From Streptomyces bikiniensis (lineage in GTDB: Bacteria > Actinomycetota > Actinomycetes > Streptomycetales > Streptomycetaceae): DNA of 64,000 nucleotides. Shown here piece after piece: positions 17,434-26,556 of this stretch. The DNA is taken from the NCBI GenBank assembly GCA_000716465.1, contig JNWL01000005.1, forward strand, positions 1 to 64,000, given 5' to 3'. Both the position numbers and the translations under genes were made by a program. The notes under the pieces were generated by a model that saw only the letters and a list, made by a program, of their open reading frames with translations, was not told where the DNA came from and did no database searches. Each line of letters starts with the position of its first letter. The stretch's first letter is position 1.

Positions 17434-17548
17434 CGCCGGGGCGCGCCGACCGCTCGCCCGCGCCCCGCCCGTACGTCCGACGCACCACCTTCCACCGCAC
17501 GCTCCGTGCCCGGCCGACCGCCCGGCACGCCAAGGGGGGAACCCTTCC

Positions 17549-18279
<731 letters not shown>

Positions 18280-18283
<4 letters not shown>

Positions 18284-21144
18284 AGACCTGGTTCCACTCC
18301 TGGCGGGCCGCGATCCGCATAGCCCGCCGTGACGCCTGGCGCGCCAAGGGCCGCAGCGCCCTCGTCCTCGCGATGATCGCCCTGCCCATCCTGGGCGTCA
18401 GCGCCTTCGACCTGACCTTCCGCAGCGCGGAGCTGTCCCCCGCCGAGAAGCTGGACCGGACGATCGGCGCGGCCGACGCCCGCTTCCGGGACGCCGACAT
18501 GGCCGGCGTGCCGATCCTCCAGGACCCGGCCGGTGAGATGAGCGCGCCGGCCAGGAAGGAGGACGACGAACGGTGGCCGTCGGGCCCCACCGACGTCACC
18601 AAGACCTTCCCGGCGGGCTCCACCGTCCTCACGGACCGCGTCGGATCGGCGAAGCTGACCACGTCCCACGGTCTGCTGATGACCGAGGTGCGCGAGCTGA
18701 AGGCGTCCGACCCCGTCGCCCGGGGCATCATGCCGCTCCTGGAGGGGCGTTACCCGGAGAAGAACGACGAGGTCATGGCGACCTCGCACTTCCTGGAGAC
18801 CAGCGGTCTGTCGATCGGCTCGACCCTTTCCGCTCGCAACTTCGAGCGCCCGTACCGGATCGTCGGCTCCTACGAACTTCCCGACTCGCTCAAGGCGGAT
18901 CAGGTCAACGCGCTCCCCGGCGCCTTCCTCGCCCCGTACGGGAAGGCCGCCGAGAAGGCCGGTCTGTCGGCCCCGGACTCCTCCGTGTCCTACCTGGTGC
19001 GGAAGCCCGGTGGTTTCACGTGGAACACGGTCCAGGAGATCAACACCAAGGGCGTTCTCGTCGCCTCGCGCGCCGTGCTGCTCTCCCCGCCCGCCGACGC
19101 CGACGTCCCGCTCTACCAGAAGGACGGCTGGGGCAACTACGAGGCCGGGCCCACGGACCGCGCCGCCGAACTCGCCGCGGCCGCGACCGTCGTGGGCCTG
19201 GCGATGCTGGAGATCTGCCTCCTCGCCGGTCCCGCCTTCGCGGTCGGCGCCCGCCGCTCGCGCCGCCAGCTCGGGCTCGTCGGTGCCAACGGCGGTGCCC
19301 GCAGCCACATCCGGGCGATCGTGCTGAGCGGCGGTCTGGTCATCGGCATCGCGGCGGCCGTCGTCGGCACCGTGCTCGCCGTGGTCCTGACCCTGGCGCT
19401 CCAGCCGCTCCTCGAACAGGCGATGGGCCAGCGGTTCGGCTCCTTCGACGTCCGGCCGCTCGAAATCCTGGCCATCGCGCTGCTCGCGGTCCTGACCGGT
19501 CTGCTCGCCGCGATCGTCCCGGCCGTCACCGCCTCCCGGCAGAGCGTCCTCTCCTCGCTCACCGGCCGACGCGGTGTCCGCCGCAGCAACCGGGTCCTGC
19601 CGGTCATCGGCCTCGTGGCCCTCCTGCTCGGCGGGTCCGTCGCCCTCTTCGGTTCCCTCGTCACCGAGCAGGTCGCCGTGGTGGCGGCCGGCTCCGCCCT
19701 GGCCGAGCTGGGCGTCGTCGCGATGACCCCGGCCCTGGTGGGCCTGTTCGGCCGCAGCGGACGCTGGCTGCCGCTCTCGCCGCGCCTCGCGCTGCGGGAC
19801 GCCGTCCGCAACCGGGGCCGTACGGCTCCGGCCGTCGCCGCCGTCCTCGCCGCCGTCGCGGGAACGGTCGCCGTCTCCACCTACATGGCGAGCAGGGAGG
19901 CCGAGAACAGGGCCTCGTACGAGCCCCAGCTGCCCTACGGCGCCGTCGCGGCCTTCGTCCGGGAAGAGGGCGGCCGGGACGTCCCGGCGGTCCGCGAGGC
20001 CGTCCAGCGGTACCTGCCCGTCGAGCTGCGCGCCGACGTCGACCGCGTCTCGGTCGGCAGGCCCGGCTGCTCCCCGTGGGGCGACGCCGCGGGCTGCGGC
20101 CGCTTCGAGGTCGTCGTGCCCCCGGCGAACGAGTGCCCGCTGTACGCGGCGCTCCCGGGCGGCGGCGACCCCACGGAGAGGTTCACGCCCGACCAGCGGC
20201 GGAAGATGGTCACCGACGACTGGCGCTGCAAGGAGTCCTCCCACGGCGGGATCTACGTCGACGGCGGCCTGCTCGTCGGTGACGCCAAGGTCCTCCAGGT
20301 CCTCGGCGTCGACGACCCCGGGGCCGTGAAGGCCCTCGCGGACGGCAAGGTCGTCACCTTCGACCGCACCCAGATCGACAAGAACGGCACCGTCGGGCTC
20401 AAGCAGATCACCGACACCGCCGCCGCCGACAAGGCCATGGAGGAAGGCCGCCCCGTACCCGGCAAGGTCAGCTCCGTGCCCGCCTACCTGGTGCCCGGCG
20501 ACGAGAAGTCCTACGGGGTCCGGGCCCTGATCACCCCGGCCGCGGCCAAGGCCGCCGGTCTCTCCACCGTGCCGCTGGGCATGTACGCCGCCACCGACCG
20601 GCTCGCGGACAGCGAGCAGCGGCAGAAGCTCGACGGCGAGATCGCCAAGCTCGGCAGCAACGTCGAACTGCACGTGGAGGAAGGTTTCGTCAACGAGTAC
20701 GGGATCGTCCTGCTCTCGCTCGCGATCTTCGCGGGCCTCGTCACCATCGGCGCCGCCGGCATCGCCACCGGGCTCGCCCAGGCCGACGCCGAGGCCGATC
20801 TGAAGACGCTCGCCGCCGTGGGCGCCCCGCCCCGGGTCCGCCGCACGCTCAGCGGCTTCCAGTGCGGAGTCGTCGCCGCGATGGGCGTGGTCCTCGGCTC
20901 GGCGGCCGGGCTGCTGCCCGCCGTGGGGCTCCGGCTCACCGAGGAGCGCGACCGGCTCCGCTACCACGAGATGAGCGTCGCCGAGGGCTGGACCGGCACC
21001 GACACGGCGCCGCCGGACGTGCCGATCGTCGTCCCCTGGGAGACGCTGGCCGTCCTGCTCGTCGCCGTCCCGCTGGGCGCCGCCCTGCTCGCCGCCCTCG
21101 TGACCCGCTCGCGCGGCGCGCTGGCCCGGCGCGCGGCGACCTGA
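18280..21144 (+). CDS. FtsX/MacB-like ABC transporter permease
   Basis: A 954-residue permease with an N-terminal TM after an Arg-rich start and a large extracytoplasmic domain. A central group of TM helices (about residues 300-540) and a second extracytoplasmic domain follow, ending in three C-terminal TM helices. Two FtsX-type modules in one chain is usual for actinobacterial PadR-linked exporters. GTG 18280 overlaps the ATPase stop codon. A near-match to parS lies inside the gene at 19013-19026. Confidence 0.88.
19013..19026. other. Degenerate parS-like sequence (13/14)
   Basis: GTTTCACGTGGAAC differs from GTTTCACGTGAAAC at one position and lies inside the permease gene, encoding part of GGFTWNT. 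It may be a weak ParB site or chance. Confidence 0.4.
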
Positions 21145-21162
21145 CGTCCTTCGTGGCCCATC

Positions 21163-21205
21163 TGTGCCCCTGTACGAGGGTGGATCACCCTCGTACAGGG
21201 GCACA
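21163..21205. terminator. Very strong hairpin terminator
   Basis: 20-nt arms at 21163-21182 and 21186-21205 pair perfectly around a 3-nt loop (GAT), 18 nt after the permease stop codon. It separates the ABC operon from bpa. Confidence 0.85.
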
Positions 21206-21241
21206 CCCCGTGGTGAGGCACGTGTACGAGAGAATGGCGGC

Positions 21242-21787
21242 ATGGAGATGCCGAGGAATGACAGGTCGCAGGAGAGCCCCCAGGTCCTCATCGTGGGACA
21301 GGACGGGATGGCGCTCGGCGGCACTCAGGGCGACGACGAATCCCGCGAGGTCCCGGTGACGGAAATGGTCGAGCAGCCTGCGAAGGTCATGCGGATCGGC
21401 AGCATGATCAAGCAGCTCCTGGAAGAAGTACGCGCGGCACCTCTCGACGAGGCCAGCCGGGTCAGGCTCAAGGACATCCACGCCAGCTCCGTGAAGGAGC
21501 TGGAGGACGGGCTCGCGCCCGAACTGGTCGAGGAACTCGAACGTCTCTCCCTGCCGTTCACGGACGAGGCGATCCCCTCCGAGGCGGAGCTGCGCATCGC
21601 GCAGGCGCAGCTGGTGGGCTGGCTCGAAGGCCTCTTCCACGGCATCCAAACGGCGCTGTTCGCCCAGCAGATGGCGGCCCGCGCCCAGTTGGAGCAGATG
21701 CGCCGGGCGCTGCCGCCGGGCGCCGGTCACGACGATGACGATGACCACGGCCCGGGCCACGCGGTCCGCTCGGGGCCGTACCTGTAG
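21242..21787 (+). CDS. bpa: Bacterial proteasome activator (Bpa/PafE, DUF2587)
   Basis: A 181-residue, mostly helical protein. In mycobacteria the homologue forms a ring that docks on the 20S proteasome and opens its gate without ATP. The helical core covers about residues 45-150 (VMRIGSMIKQLLEEVR, LERLSLPFTDEAIPSEAELRIAQAQLVGWLEGLFHGIQ). The protein ends in GPYL, equivalent to the mycobacterial GQYL, the HbYX-like tail that inserts into proteasome pockets. An acidic/His stretch (DDDDDH) precedes it. ATG 21242 is the start used. Monocistronic, bounded by strong hairpins on both sides. Confidence 0.92.
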   Translation: MEMPRNDRSQESPQVLIVGQDGMALGGTQGDDESREVPVTEMVEQPAKVMRIGSMIKQLLEEVRAAPLDEASRVRLKDIHASSVKELEDGLAPELVEELERLSLPFTDEAIPSEAELRIAQAQLVGWLEGLFHGIQTALFAQQMAARAQLEQMRRALPPGAGHDDDDDHGPGHAVRSGPYL

Positions 21788-21827
21788 GACGGCGGCCGTA
21801 CGGAGCCGTACGGCGGCCGTACGCGGA

Positions 21828-21860
21828 GGGGCCCGGCACACACGGTGTGTGCCGGGCCCC
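21828..21860. terminator. Bidirectional hairpin between bpa and quinone oxidoreductase
   Basis: 16-nt arms at 21828-21843 and 21845-21860 (GGGGCCCGGCACACAC and its complement) are perfectly inverted. The genes on both sides end here. Confidence 0.8.
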
Positions 21861-21873
21861 CGTGCGTACCGGC

Positions 21874-22860
21874 TCAGGCGCCGGGCGCGAGGAGCAGGAC
21901 CTTGCCGACGTGGTCGCCGGACTCCAGCGCCCGGTGCGCGTCGGCGGCCTCCGGCAGCGGCAGCGTGCGGTCGACGACCGGCCGGACCGTGCCCGCCTCG
22001 ATCAGTGGCCAGACGTGCTCCCGGACGGCGTCGACGATCGCCGCCTTCTCCCGCAGCGGGCGGGACCGCAGCGTGGTCGCCATGACGGCGCCACGCTTCG
22101 CGAGCAGCGCCCCGAGGTTCAGCTCGCCCTTCACCCCGCCCTGGAGGCCGATGATCACCAGGCGTCCGTTCACGGCGAGCGCCTTCACGTTCCGTTCCAG
22201 GTACTTGGCGCCGACGATGTCCAGGATGACGTCCGCCCCGGCCCCGTCCGTCGCCTTGGCCAGCTCCTCGACGAAGTCCTGCTCGCGGTAGTCGATGAGG
22301 ACGTCCGCGCCCAGCTCGGCGCAGCGCTCCAGCTTCCCGGCGCTGCCGGCGGTGACCGCGACCCGGGCCCCGACCGCCTTCGCCAGCTGGATCGCCATCG
22401 TGCCGATCCCGCTGGCGCCGCCGTGCACGAGCAGCGTCTCGCCCGGCCGCAGATGGGCGATCATGAAGATGTTGGACCAGACCGTGCACGCCACCTCGGG
22501 GAGGGCGGCGGCGGTGGCCAGGTCGACGCCCTCCGGCACCGGCAGGAGCTGACCGGCCGGGACGACGACCTTCTCCGCGTAGCCGCCGCCGACCAGCAGC
22601 GCGCACACCTCGTCGCCGACGGCCCAGCCGGACACCCCGGGACCGAGCGCGGCGATCCGGCCCGAGCACTCCAGACCGGGGTACGGGGAGCTGCCGGGCG
22701 GCGGGTCGTAGAAGCCCTGGCGCTGGAGCAGATCGGCGCGGTTGACCGCGCTCGCCGCCACCTCGACGAGCACCTCGCCCTCGCCGGGCACGGGATCGGG
22801 CACCTCGGACCAGACCAGGGCCTCGGGTCCACCGGGTTCCGGAATCGTGATCGCATACAT
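21874..22860 (-). CDS. NAD(P)H:quinone oxidoreductase (zinc-free MDR family)
   Basis: A 328-residue medium-chain reductase. The N-terminal GroES-like fold has VNRADLLQRQGFYDPPPG and the Rossmann part has LVHGGASGIGTMAIQLAKAVGARV, the NAD(P) site. No zinc-ligand Cys pattern is present, matching the QOR/PIG3 type that reduces quinones or enones. ATG 22860 (MYAITIPEPGG) matches the family N-terminus; in-frame starts up to 22905 would add unrelated residues. Confidence 0.9.
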   Translation of the reverse strand: MYAITIPEPGGPEALVWSEVPDPVPGEGEVLVEVAASAVNRADLLQRQGFYDPPPGSSPYPGLECSGRIAALGPGVSGWAVGDEVCALLVGGGYAEKVVVPAGQLLPVPEGVDLATAAALPEVACTVWSNIFMIAHLRPGETLLVHGGASGIGTMAIQLAKAVGARVAVTAGSAGKLERCAELGADVLIDYREQDFVEELAKATDGAGADVILDIVGAKYLERNVKALAVNGRLVIIGLQGGVKGELNLGALLAKRGAVMATTLRSRPLREKAAIVDAVREHVWPLIEAGTVRPVVDRTLPLPEAADAHRALESGDHVGKVLLLAPGA

Positions 22861-22949
22861 GGCGGCGAGGCTACTCCCGCGATCACCGCCGGCCGCGATC
22901 ACCACCGGGGCGGGTTCGCCGCGGAGGCGATCGCGGCCGGCGGGCGGGC

Positions 22950-24035
22950 TCAGTCCTCCGGCGGGGTGGAGAGCCGGGTCACGGGCGTGGCGCGCACGAT
23001 GGTGATCACCCGGTCGGTCAGCTGGAGCGGGTTGGCCGCGGGGTCGTCGTAACTGAGCAGCCGGTGGCCCCGGAGCACGCTCACCACCAGGTCCTGGGTC
23101 TCCCGCGGGCTCTTGCCCGCTTCGCTCTTCGTCACGGGACGCTCGACCAGGTCGAGGCCGGAGCCCTGCTGGATCAGGTCCTCCATCACCGTACCGGCGC
23201 TGGGGCTCAGCACCGAGAGGCCGAGCAGGCGTCCGGCGGCGCTGGCGCTGGTGATGACCGCGTCCGCGCCGGACTGGCGCAGCAGCGGCGCGTTCTCCTC
23301 CTCCCGGACGGCGGCGACGATCTTCGCGCCCCGGTTGAGCTGGCGCGCGGTCAGGGTGACCAGGACGGCCGTGTCGTCGCGCTGGGTGGCGATGACGATC
23401 TGGCGGGCGCGCTGCACCTCGGCGCGGAGCAGGACGGCGCTGCGGGTCGCGTCGCCGATGACACCGACGAAACCGTCCGCGTTCGCCGTCTCGATCACCT
23501 TGCTGGAGGGATCGACGATGACGATCTGCTCCTTGCTGAGACCGGTCGCGCAGAGGGTCTGGATCGCGGACCGCCCCTTCGTGCCGAACCCGACGATGAC
23601 GGTGTGGTCGCGCAAGGTGGACCTCCAGCGGTTCAGCCGGAACTCCTCCCGGGTCCGCTCGGTGAGGACCTCCAGGGTGGTGCCGACCAGGATGATCAGA
23701 AACAGCACGCGCAGGGGCGTGACCAGCAGGATGTTGACGAGCCGCGCCGTGTCGCTGTGCGGGACGATGTCGCCGTATCCGGTGGTGGAGAGCGTCACGG
23801 TCGCGTAGTAGGCGCAGTCGAGGAAGTCGAGCGTCTCGTCGGCATTGTCGTGGTAGCCGTCACGGTCGAAGTAGACGAGGAAGATCGTCACGACGAGGAC
23901 GCCGAGCGCCATGAGCAGCCGCTTGCCGACCTGGCGCAGCGGTCGCTCCACCTCCCGGCGGGGCAGGGTGACCCGGGGGCCGGCGATCTTCTCGTCCGCG
24001 TGGCGGGCCATCACGTCACGGCTGGGAAGTTTCAC
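22950..24035 (-). CDS. Two-pore-helix potassium channel with TrkA-N (RCK) domains
   Basis: A 361-residue ion channel. The N-terminus has a TM (LLMALGVLVVTIFLVYFDRD), a pore helix and selectivity filter STTGYGDIVP, and a second TM, followed by a cytosolic RCK/TrkA-N Rossmann domain (HTVIVGFGTKGRSAIQTL). It is a Kch/MthK-like K+ channel gated by a ligand. Start candidates: GTG 24035 inside parS (AAGGAG 10 nt upstream, GTGA overlap with moeA), GTG 24044 (RBS too close), ATG 24011 (no RBS). I prefer 24035. It is third in the mobA-moeA-channel unit. Confidence 0.88.
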   Translation of the reverse strand: MKLPSRDVMARHADEKIAGPRVTLPRREVERPLRQVGKRLLMALGVLVVTIFLVYFDRDGYHDNADETLDFLDCAYYATVTLSTTGYGDIVPHSDTARLVNILLVTPLRVLFLIILVGTTLEVLTERTREEFRLNRWRSTLRDHTVIVGFGTKGRSAIQTLCATGLSKEQIVIVDPSSKVIETANADGFVGVIGDATRSAVLLRAEVQRARQIVIATQRDDTAVLVTLTARQLNRGAKIVAAVREEENAPLLRQSGADAVITSASAAGRLLGLSVLSPSAGTVMEDLIQQGSGLDLVERPVTKSEAGKSPRETQDLVVSVLRGHRLLSYDDPAANPLQLTDRVITIVRATPVTRLSTPPED

Positions 24036-24042
24036 GTGAAAC
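24029..24042. other. parS centromere site containing overlapping stop and start codons
   Basis: GTTTCACGTGAAAC is a perfect 14-bp parS. Read on the minus strand, its centre CACGTGA holds the moeA stop TGA (24034-24032) and a GTG start for the potassium channel (24035-24033), overlapping as GTGA. Confidence 0.92.
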
Positions 24043-25627
24043 ACGCTCCTTGGGCCGGTACGGCCCCCGCCGCCGGCGGCCAGGGAAGATCGAGGACGTC
24101 CAGTTCCTGTCCGGGCCGTGCCCCGCCGGGCGGGACGACGGCCAGGCCGTCCGCGGCGGCGATGCCGCGGAGCATGGCCGGACCGTTGTAGCGCAGCGGA
24201 ACGGCCGATCCGCTGCGGCGGACGACCGGGACGAGTCGTGTGTCATGGGGGTGCCCGTGCACCTCGTCCCGAACGGGCACACGGTACGGCACGGGGGTAC
24301 GGGGGTCTGTTCCGGCCCCGCCTTCCGCGGGGGTACGGGGCTCTGCGGGGTGCTCGGGCTCTGCGGGGTGCTCGGGCGCCGTGAAGGGCTCGGGCTCTGC
24401 AGGGTGTTCGGGCGCCGTGAAGGGCTCGGGCTCTGCGGAGTGCTCGGGCTTCGTGGCGGGCTCGGGCTTCGTCAGGGCGTCGAGCAGGGGCGCGGCGAGG
24501 GTGAGGAGCCCCGAAACGGCCGCGAGCGGGTTGCCGGGGAGGCCCACGAGGTGGCGCACGTGGTGCGGGCGGGCGGGGTCGGCGCCGAGGCGGGCGAGGA
24601 GCATGGGGTGCCCCGGCCGTACCTTCACCCCGTCGACCAGGAGCACGGCACCGGCCTCGTCGAGCACGCGGTGGACGTGGTCCACGGGTCCGGCGGCGGT
24701 GCCTCCGGTGGTGACGACCAGATCGGCGGCGGAGCCGGTGACGGCCGCGTACAGCGCTTCGGCGTCGTCGCCGATCCGGCGGGTGTCGAGGACGTCCGCG
24801 CCGAGCGCCGCCAGCCAGGGGCCGAGCATCGGGCCGAGGGCGTCCCGGATGAGCCCCTCGCGGGGGAGGCCGGCCGTGAGGAGTTCGTCGCCGAGGACCA
24901 GGATCTCCACGCGGGGACGGGGCAGTACGGGGAGTTCGTCGTACCCGGCGGCGGCGGCGAGGCCGAGGACGGCGGGGGTCACGGTGGTACCGGCGGGCAG
25001 CAGTTCGTCGCCGGAGCGGCACTCCTGGCCCCGGGGCCGGATGTCCTGCCCGGCGACGACCTCGCGCAGGGCGCGCAGGAGAAGCCGCCCGTCGTGCGGG
25101 GGCTCGTCGGTGCGGGGGTGTTCGGGGCCTTCGGTACGGGGCCGTTCGGTCCGGGAGTGCTCCGCACGGAGGACGGCCGTGGTCCCGGGCGGGACGGGGG
25201 CGCCGGTGGCGATCCGTACCGCCTCCCCGGCGGCCAGGGCGGCGGCCGGCACGTGCCCGGCGAGGACGGCGGTCTCCTCGCGCACGTGCCAGGGGCCGGG
25301 TCCCGCGACCGCCCAGCCGTCCATGGCGGAGGTGTCGAAGGACGGCAGGTCCGCGAGGGCCGTGAGCGGCCCCGCCAGGACCCGGCCCAGCGCCTCCCCC
25401 AGCGGGAGCCCCGAGGGCTTCCGGCCGACCCGTGCCCCGGCCCCGGCGCGGCGCGCGGCGGCCCGCGCCTCGGGCCAGGCGGTGGCCCGGTGCACGTGAC
25501 CGGCCTTCGCACCGCCGGCGGGCCCGGCGGGGCCGGTGGGACCGGGCGCGTCGGCGGCAGGCCCGGCGGGGCCGGGTCCGGCGGCGGCGGGTTCGGGGGC
25601 CATGGGAGCGGGCTCCTTCAGGCTCAT
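24032..25627 (-). CDS. moeA: Molybdopterin molybdenumtransferase (MoeA-like)
   Basis: A 531-residue enzyme inserting molybdate into adenylylated molybdopterin. Seen: DTSAMDGWAV in the N-terminal domain, VRIATGAPVPPGTTAVLRAE, GDELLTAG and VTTGGTAAGPVDHV of the MoCF domain, then HLVGLPGNPLAAVSG. Oddities: an Ala/Gly/Pro-rich N-terminus and a Glu/Pro/His repeat insertion before the C-terminal domain, encoded by 36-bp tandem repeats. ATG 25627 overlaps the mobA stop (ATGA). The stop lies inside parS. Confidence 0.88.
   Translation of the reverse strand: MSLKEPAPMAPEPAAAGPGPAGPAADAPGPTGPAGPAGGAKAGHVHRATAWPEARAAARRAGAGARVGRKPSGLPLGEALGRVLAGPLTALADLPSFDTSAMDGWAVAGPGPWHVREETAVLAGHVPAAALAAGEAVRIATGAPVPPGTTAVLRAEHSRTERPRTEGPEHPRTDEPPHDGRLLLRALREVVAGQDIRPRGQECRSGDELLPAGTTVTPAVLGLAAAAGYDELPVLPRPRVEILVLGDELLTAGLPREGLIRDALGPMLGPWLAALGADVLDTRRIGDDAEALYAAVTGSAADLVVTTGGTAAGPVDHVHRVLDEAGAVLLVDGVKVRPGHPMLLARLGADPARPHHVRHLVGLPGNPLAAVSGLLTLAAPLLDALTKPEPATKPEHSAEPEPFTAPEHPAEPEPFTAPEHPAEPEHPAEPRTPAEGGAGTDPRTPVPYRVPVRDEVHGHPHDTRLVPVVRRSGSAVPLRYNGPAMLRGIAAADGLAVVPPGGARPGQELDVLDLPWPPAAGAVPAQGACFT
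24355..24475 (-). repeat. 36-bp tandem repeat in moeA encoding a Glu/Pro-rich insertion
   Basis: A segment beginning CGGGCGCCGTGAAGGGCTCG recurs 36 bp apart (about 24372 and 24408) with partial flanking copies. The product is a 12-residue unit like AEPEPFTAPEHP followed by shorter PEH units. Confidence 0.75.
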
Positions 25628-26475
25628 CCGGCCCCGTCCTGCTCGGCCTCCCAGCGCAGGGCGAGCGCCGCGGCCTTGCGGGCGGCCTCCGCGACCGCCT
25701 CGGGCCCGCCCTCGCCCGCGCGCGCCGCCGCGTACCCCACCAGGAAGGTGGTCAGGGGTGCGGCGGGGCGGGCCACGTTGTGGGCGGCGTCGCGGGCCAG
25801 ATCGAGCAGGACGCCGGTGTCGACGTCCAACTCGATGCCCAGTTCGTCCTTGACTGCGGTGATCCATTCATCCAGCACGCTCCCATGCTCCCTGATGCGG
25901 GCGCGGGCCGTGGCAACGTCCTCCCAGGTGTCGCAGTCGAAGGAGGCGAGGGGACCCGCGGGAAGCCGGGCGAGCCGGAGTCCGTGCGTGAGGTGACGCA
26001 GCGGCAGGTGGGCGAGGCCGCCGTGCTCGTGCGCGAGCCGGTCCAGTTCGCGGCGCAGCGGGCCGGTCCGGTACGCGGCGACGAGCGGCTGGTCGCGCCC
26101 CTCGGCGTCGGTGAGGAGGACGGCCTCGGCCCCGGGACCCCCGTCCAGCGCGCCGAGGAGTCTCCGTACGGTGGCGCCGTCCAGGAAGGGCAGGTCGGCG
26201 GAGAGGACGAGCAGGACGGCCGCCTCCGTCTCCCGCGCCCCCGCGTCGAGGGCGGCCACCGGGCCGCCGCCGGGCGGGTCCTCCCTGGTCCAGCGGACGG
26301 GCCGGCCGGTCGGCCGGGGGGACCCGACGACCACGGTCCGGCCCGCGCCGGAGCAGGCCGCGAGGACCCGGTCGAGGAGGGTCCGGCCCCCGACCCGTAC
26401 CCCGGGCTTGTCCGTGCCGCCGAGGCGCCGGGCGGCGCCCCCGGCGAGTACGACGGCGTCGTGTGCGGTGGTCAC
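25624..26475 (-). CDS. mobA: MobA-like molybdenum cofactor guanylyltransferase fused to a DUF6457-like helical domain
   Basis: A 283-residue protein. The first ~195 residues are an NTP-transferase: AVVLAGGAARRLGGTDKPGVRVGGRTLLDRV is the nucleotide-binding loop, LVLSADLPFLDG the metal-binding Asp region, and DCDTWEDV near the end is typical of MobA. Residues about 200-283 (VLDEWITAVKDELGIELDVD and after) look like the separate small DUF6457 domain found next to Mo-cofactor genes. GTG 26475 is chosen (VTTAHDAVVLAGG); upstream starts add a Pro/Ala tail. First gene of mobA-moeA-channel. Confidence 0.82.
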   Translation of the reverse strand: MTTAHDAVVLAGGAARRLGGTDKPGVRVGGRTLLDRVLAACSGAGRTVVVGSPRPTGRPVRWTREDPPGGGPVAALDAGARETEAAVLLVLSADLPFLDGATVRRLLGALDGGPGAEAVLLTDAEGRDQPLVAAYRTGPLRRELDRLAHEHGGLAHLPLRHLTHGLRLARLPAGPLASFDCDTWEDVATARARIREHGSVLDEWITAVKDELGIELDVDTGVLLDLARDAAHNVARPAAPLTTFLVGYAAARAGEGGPEAVAEAARKAAALALRWEAEQDGAG

Positions 26476-26556
26476 CCCAGCAGTATGGGCCGCCGGGGGC
26501 CGCGGGCGCCCGGCCCGTCCCACGGGGAGAGACGGACCGGGCGGTGACGGGTGCCG

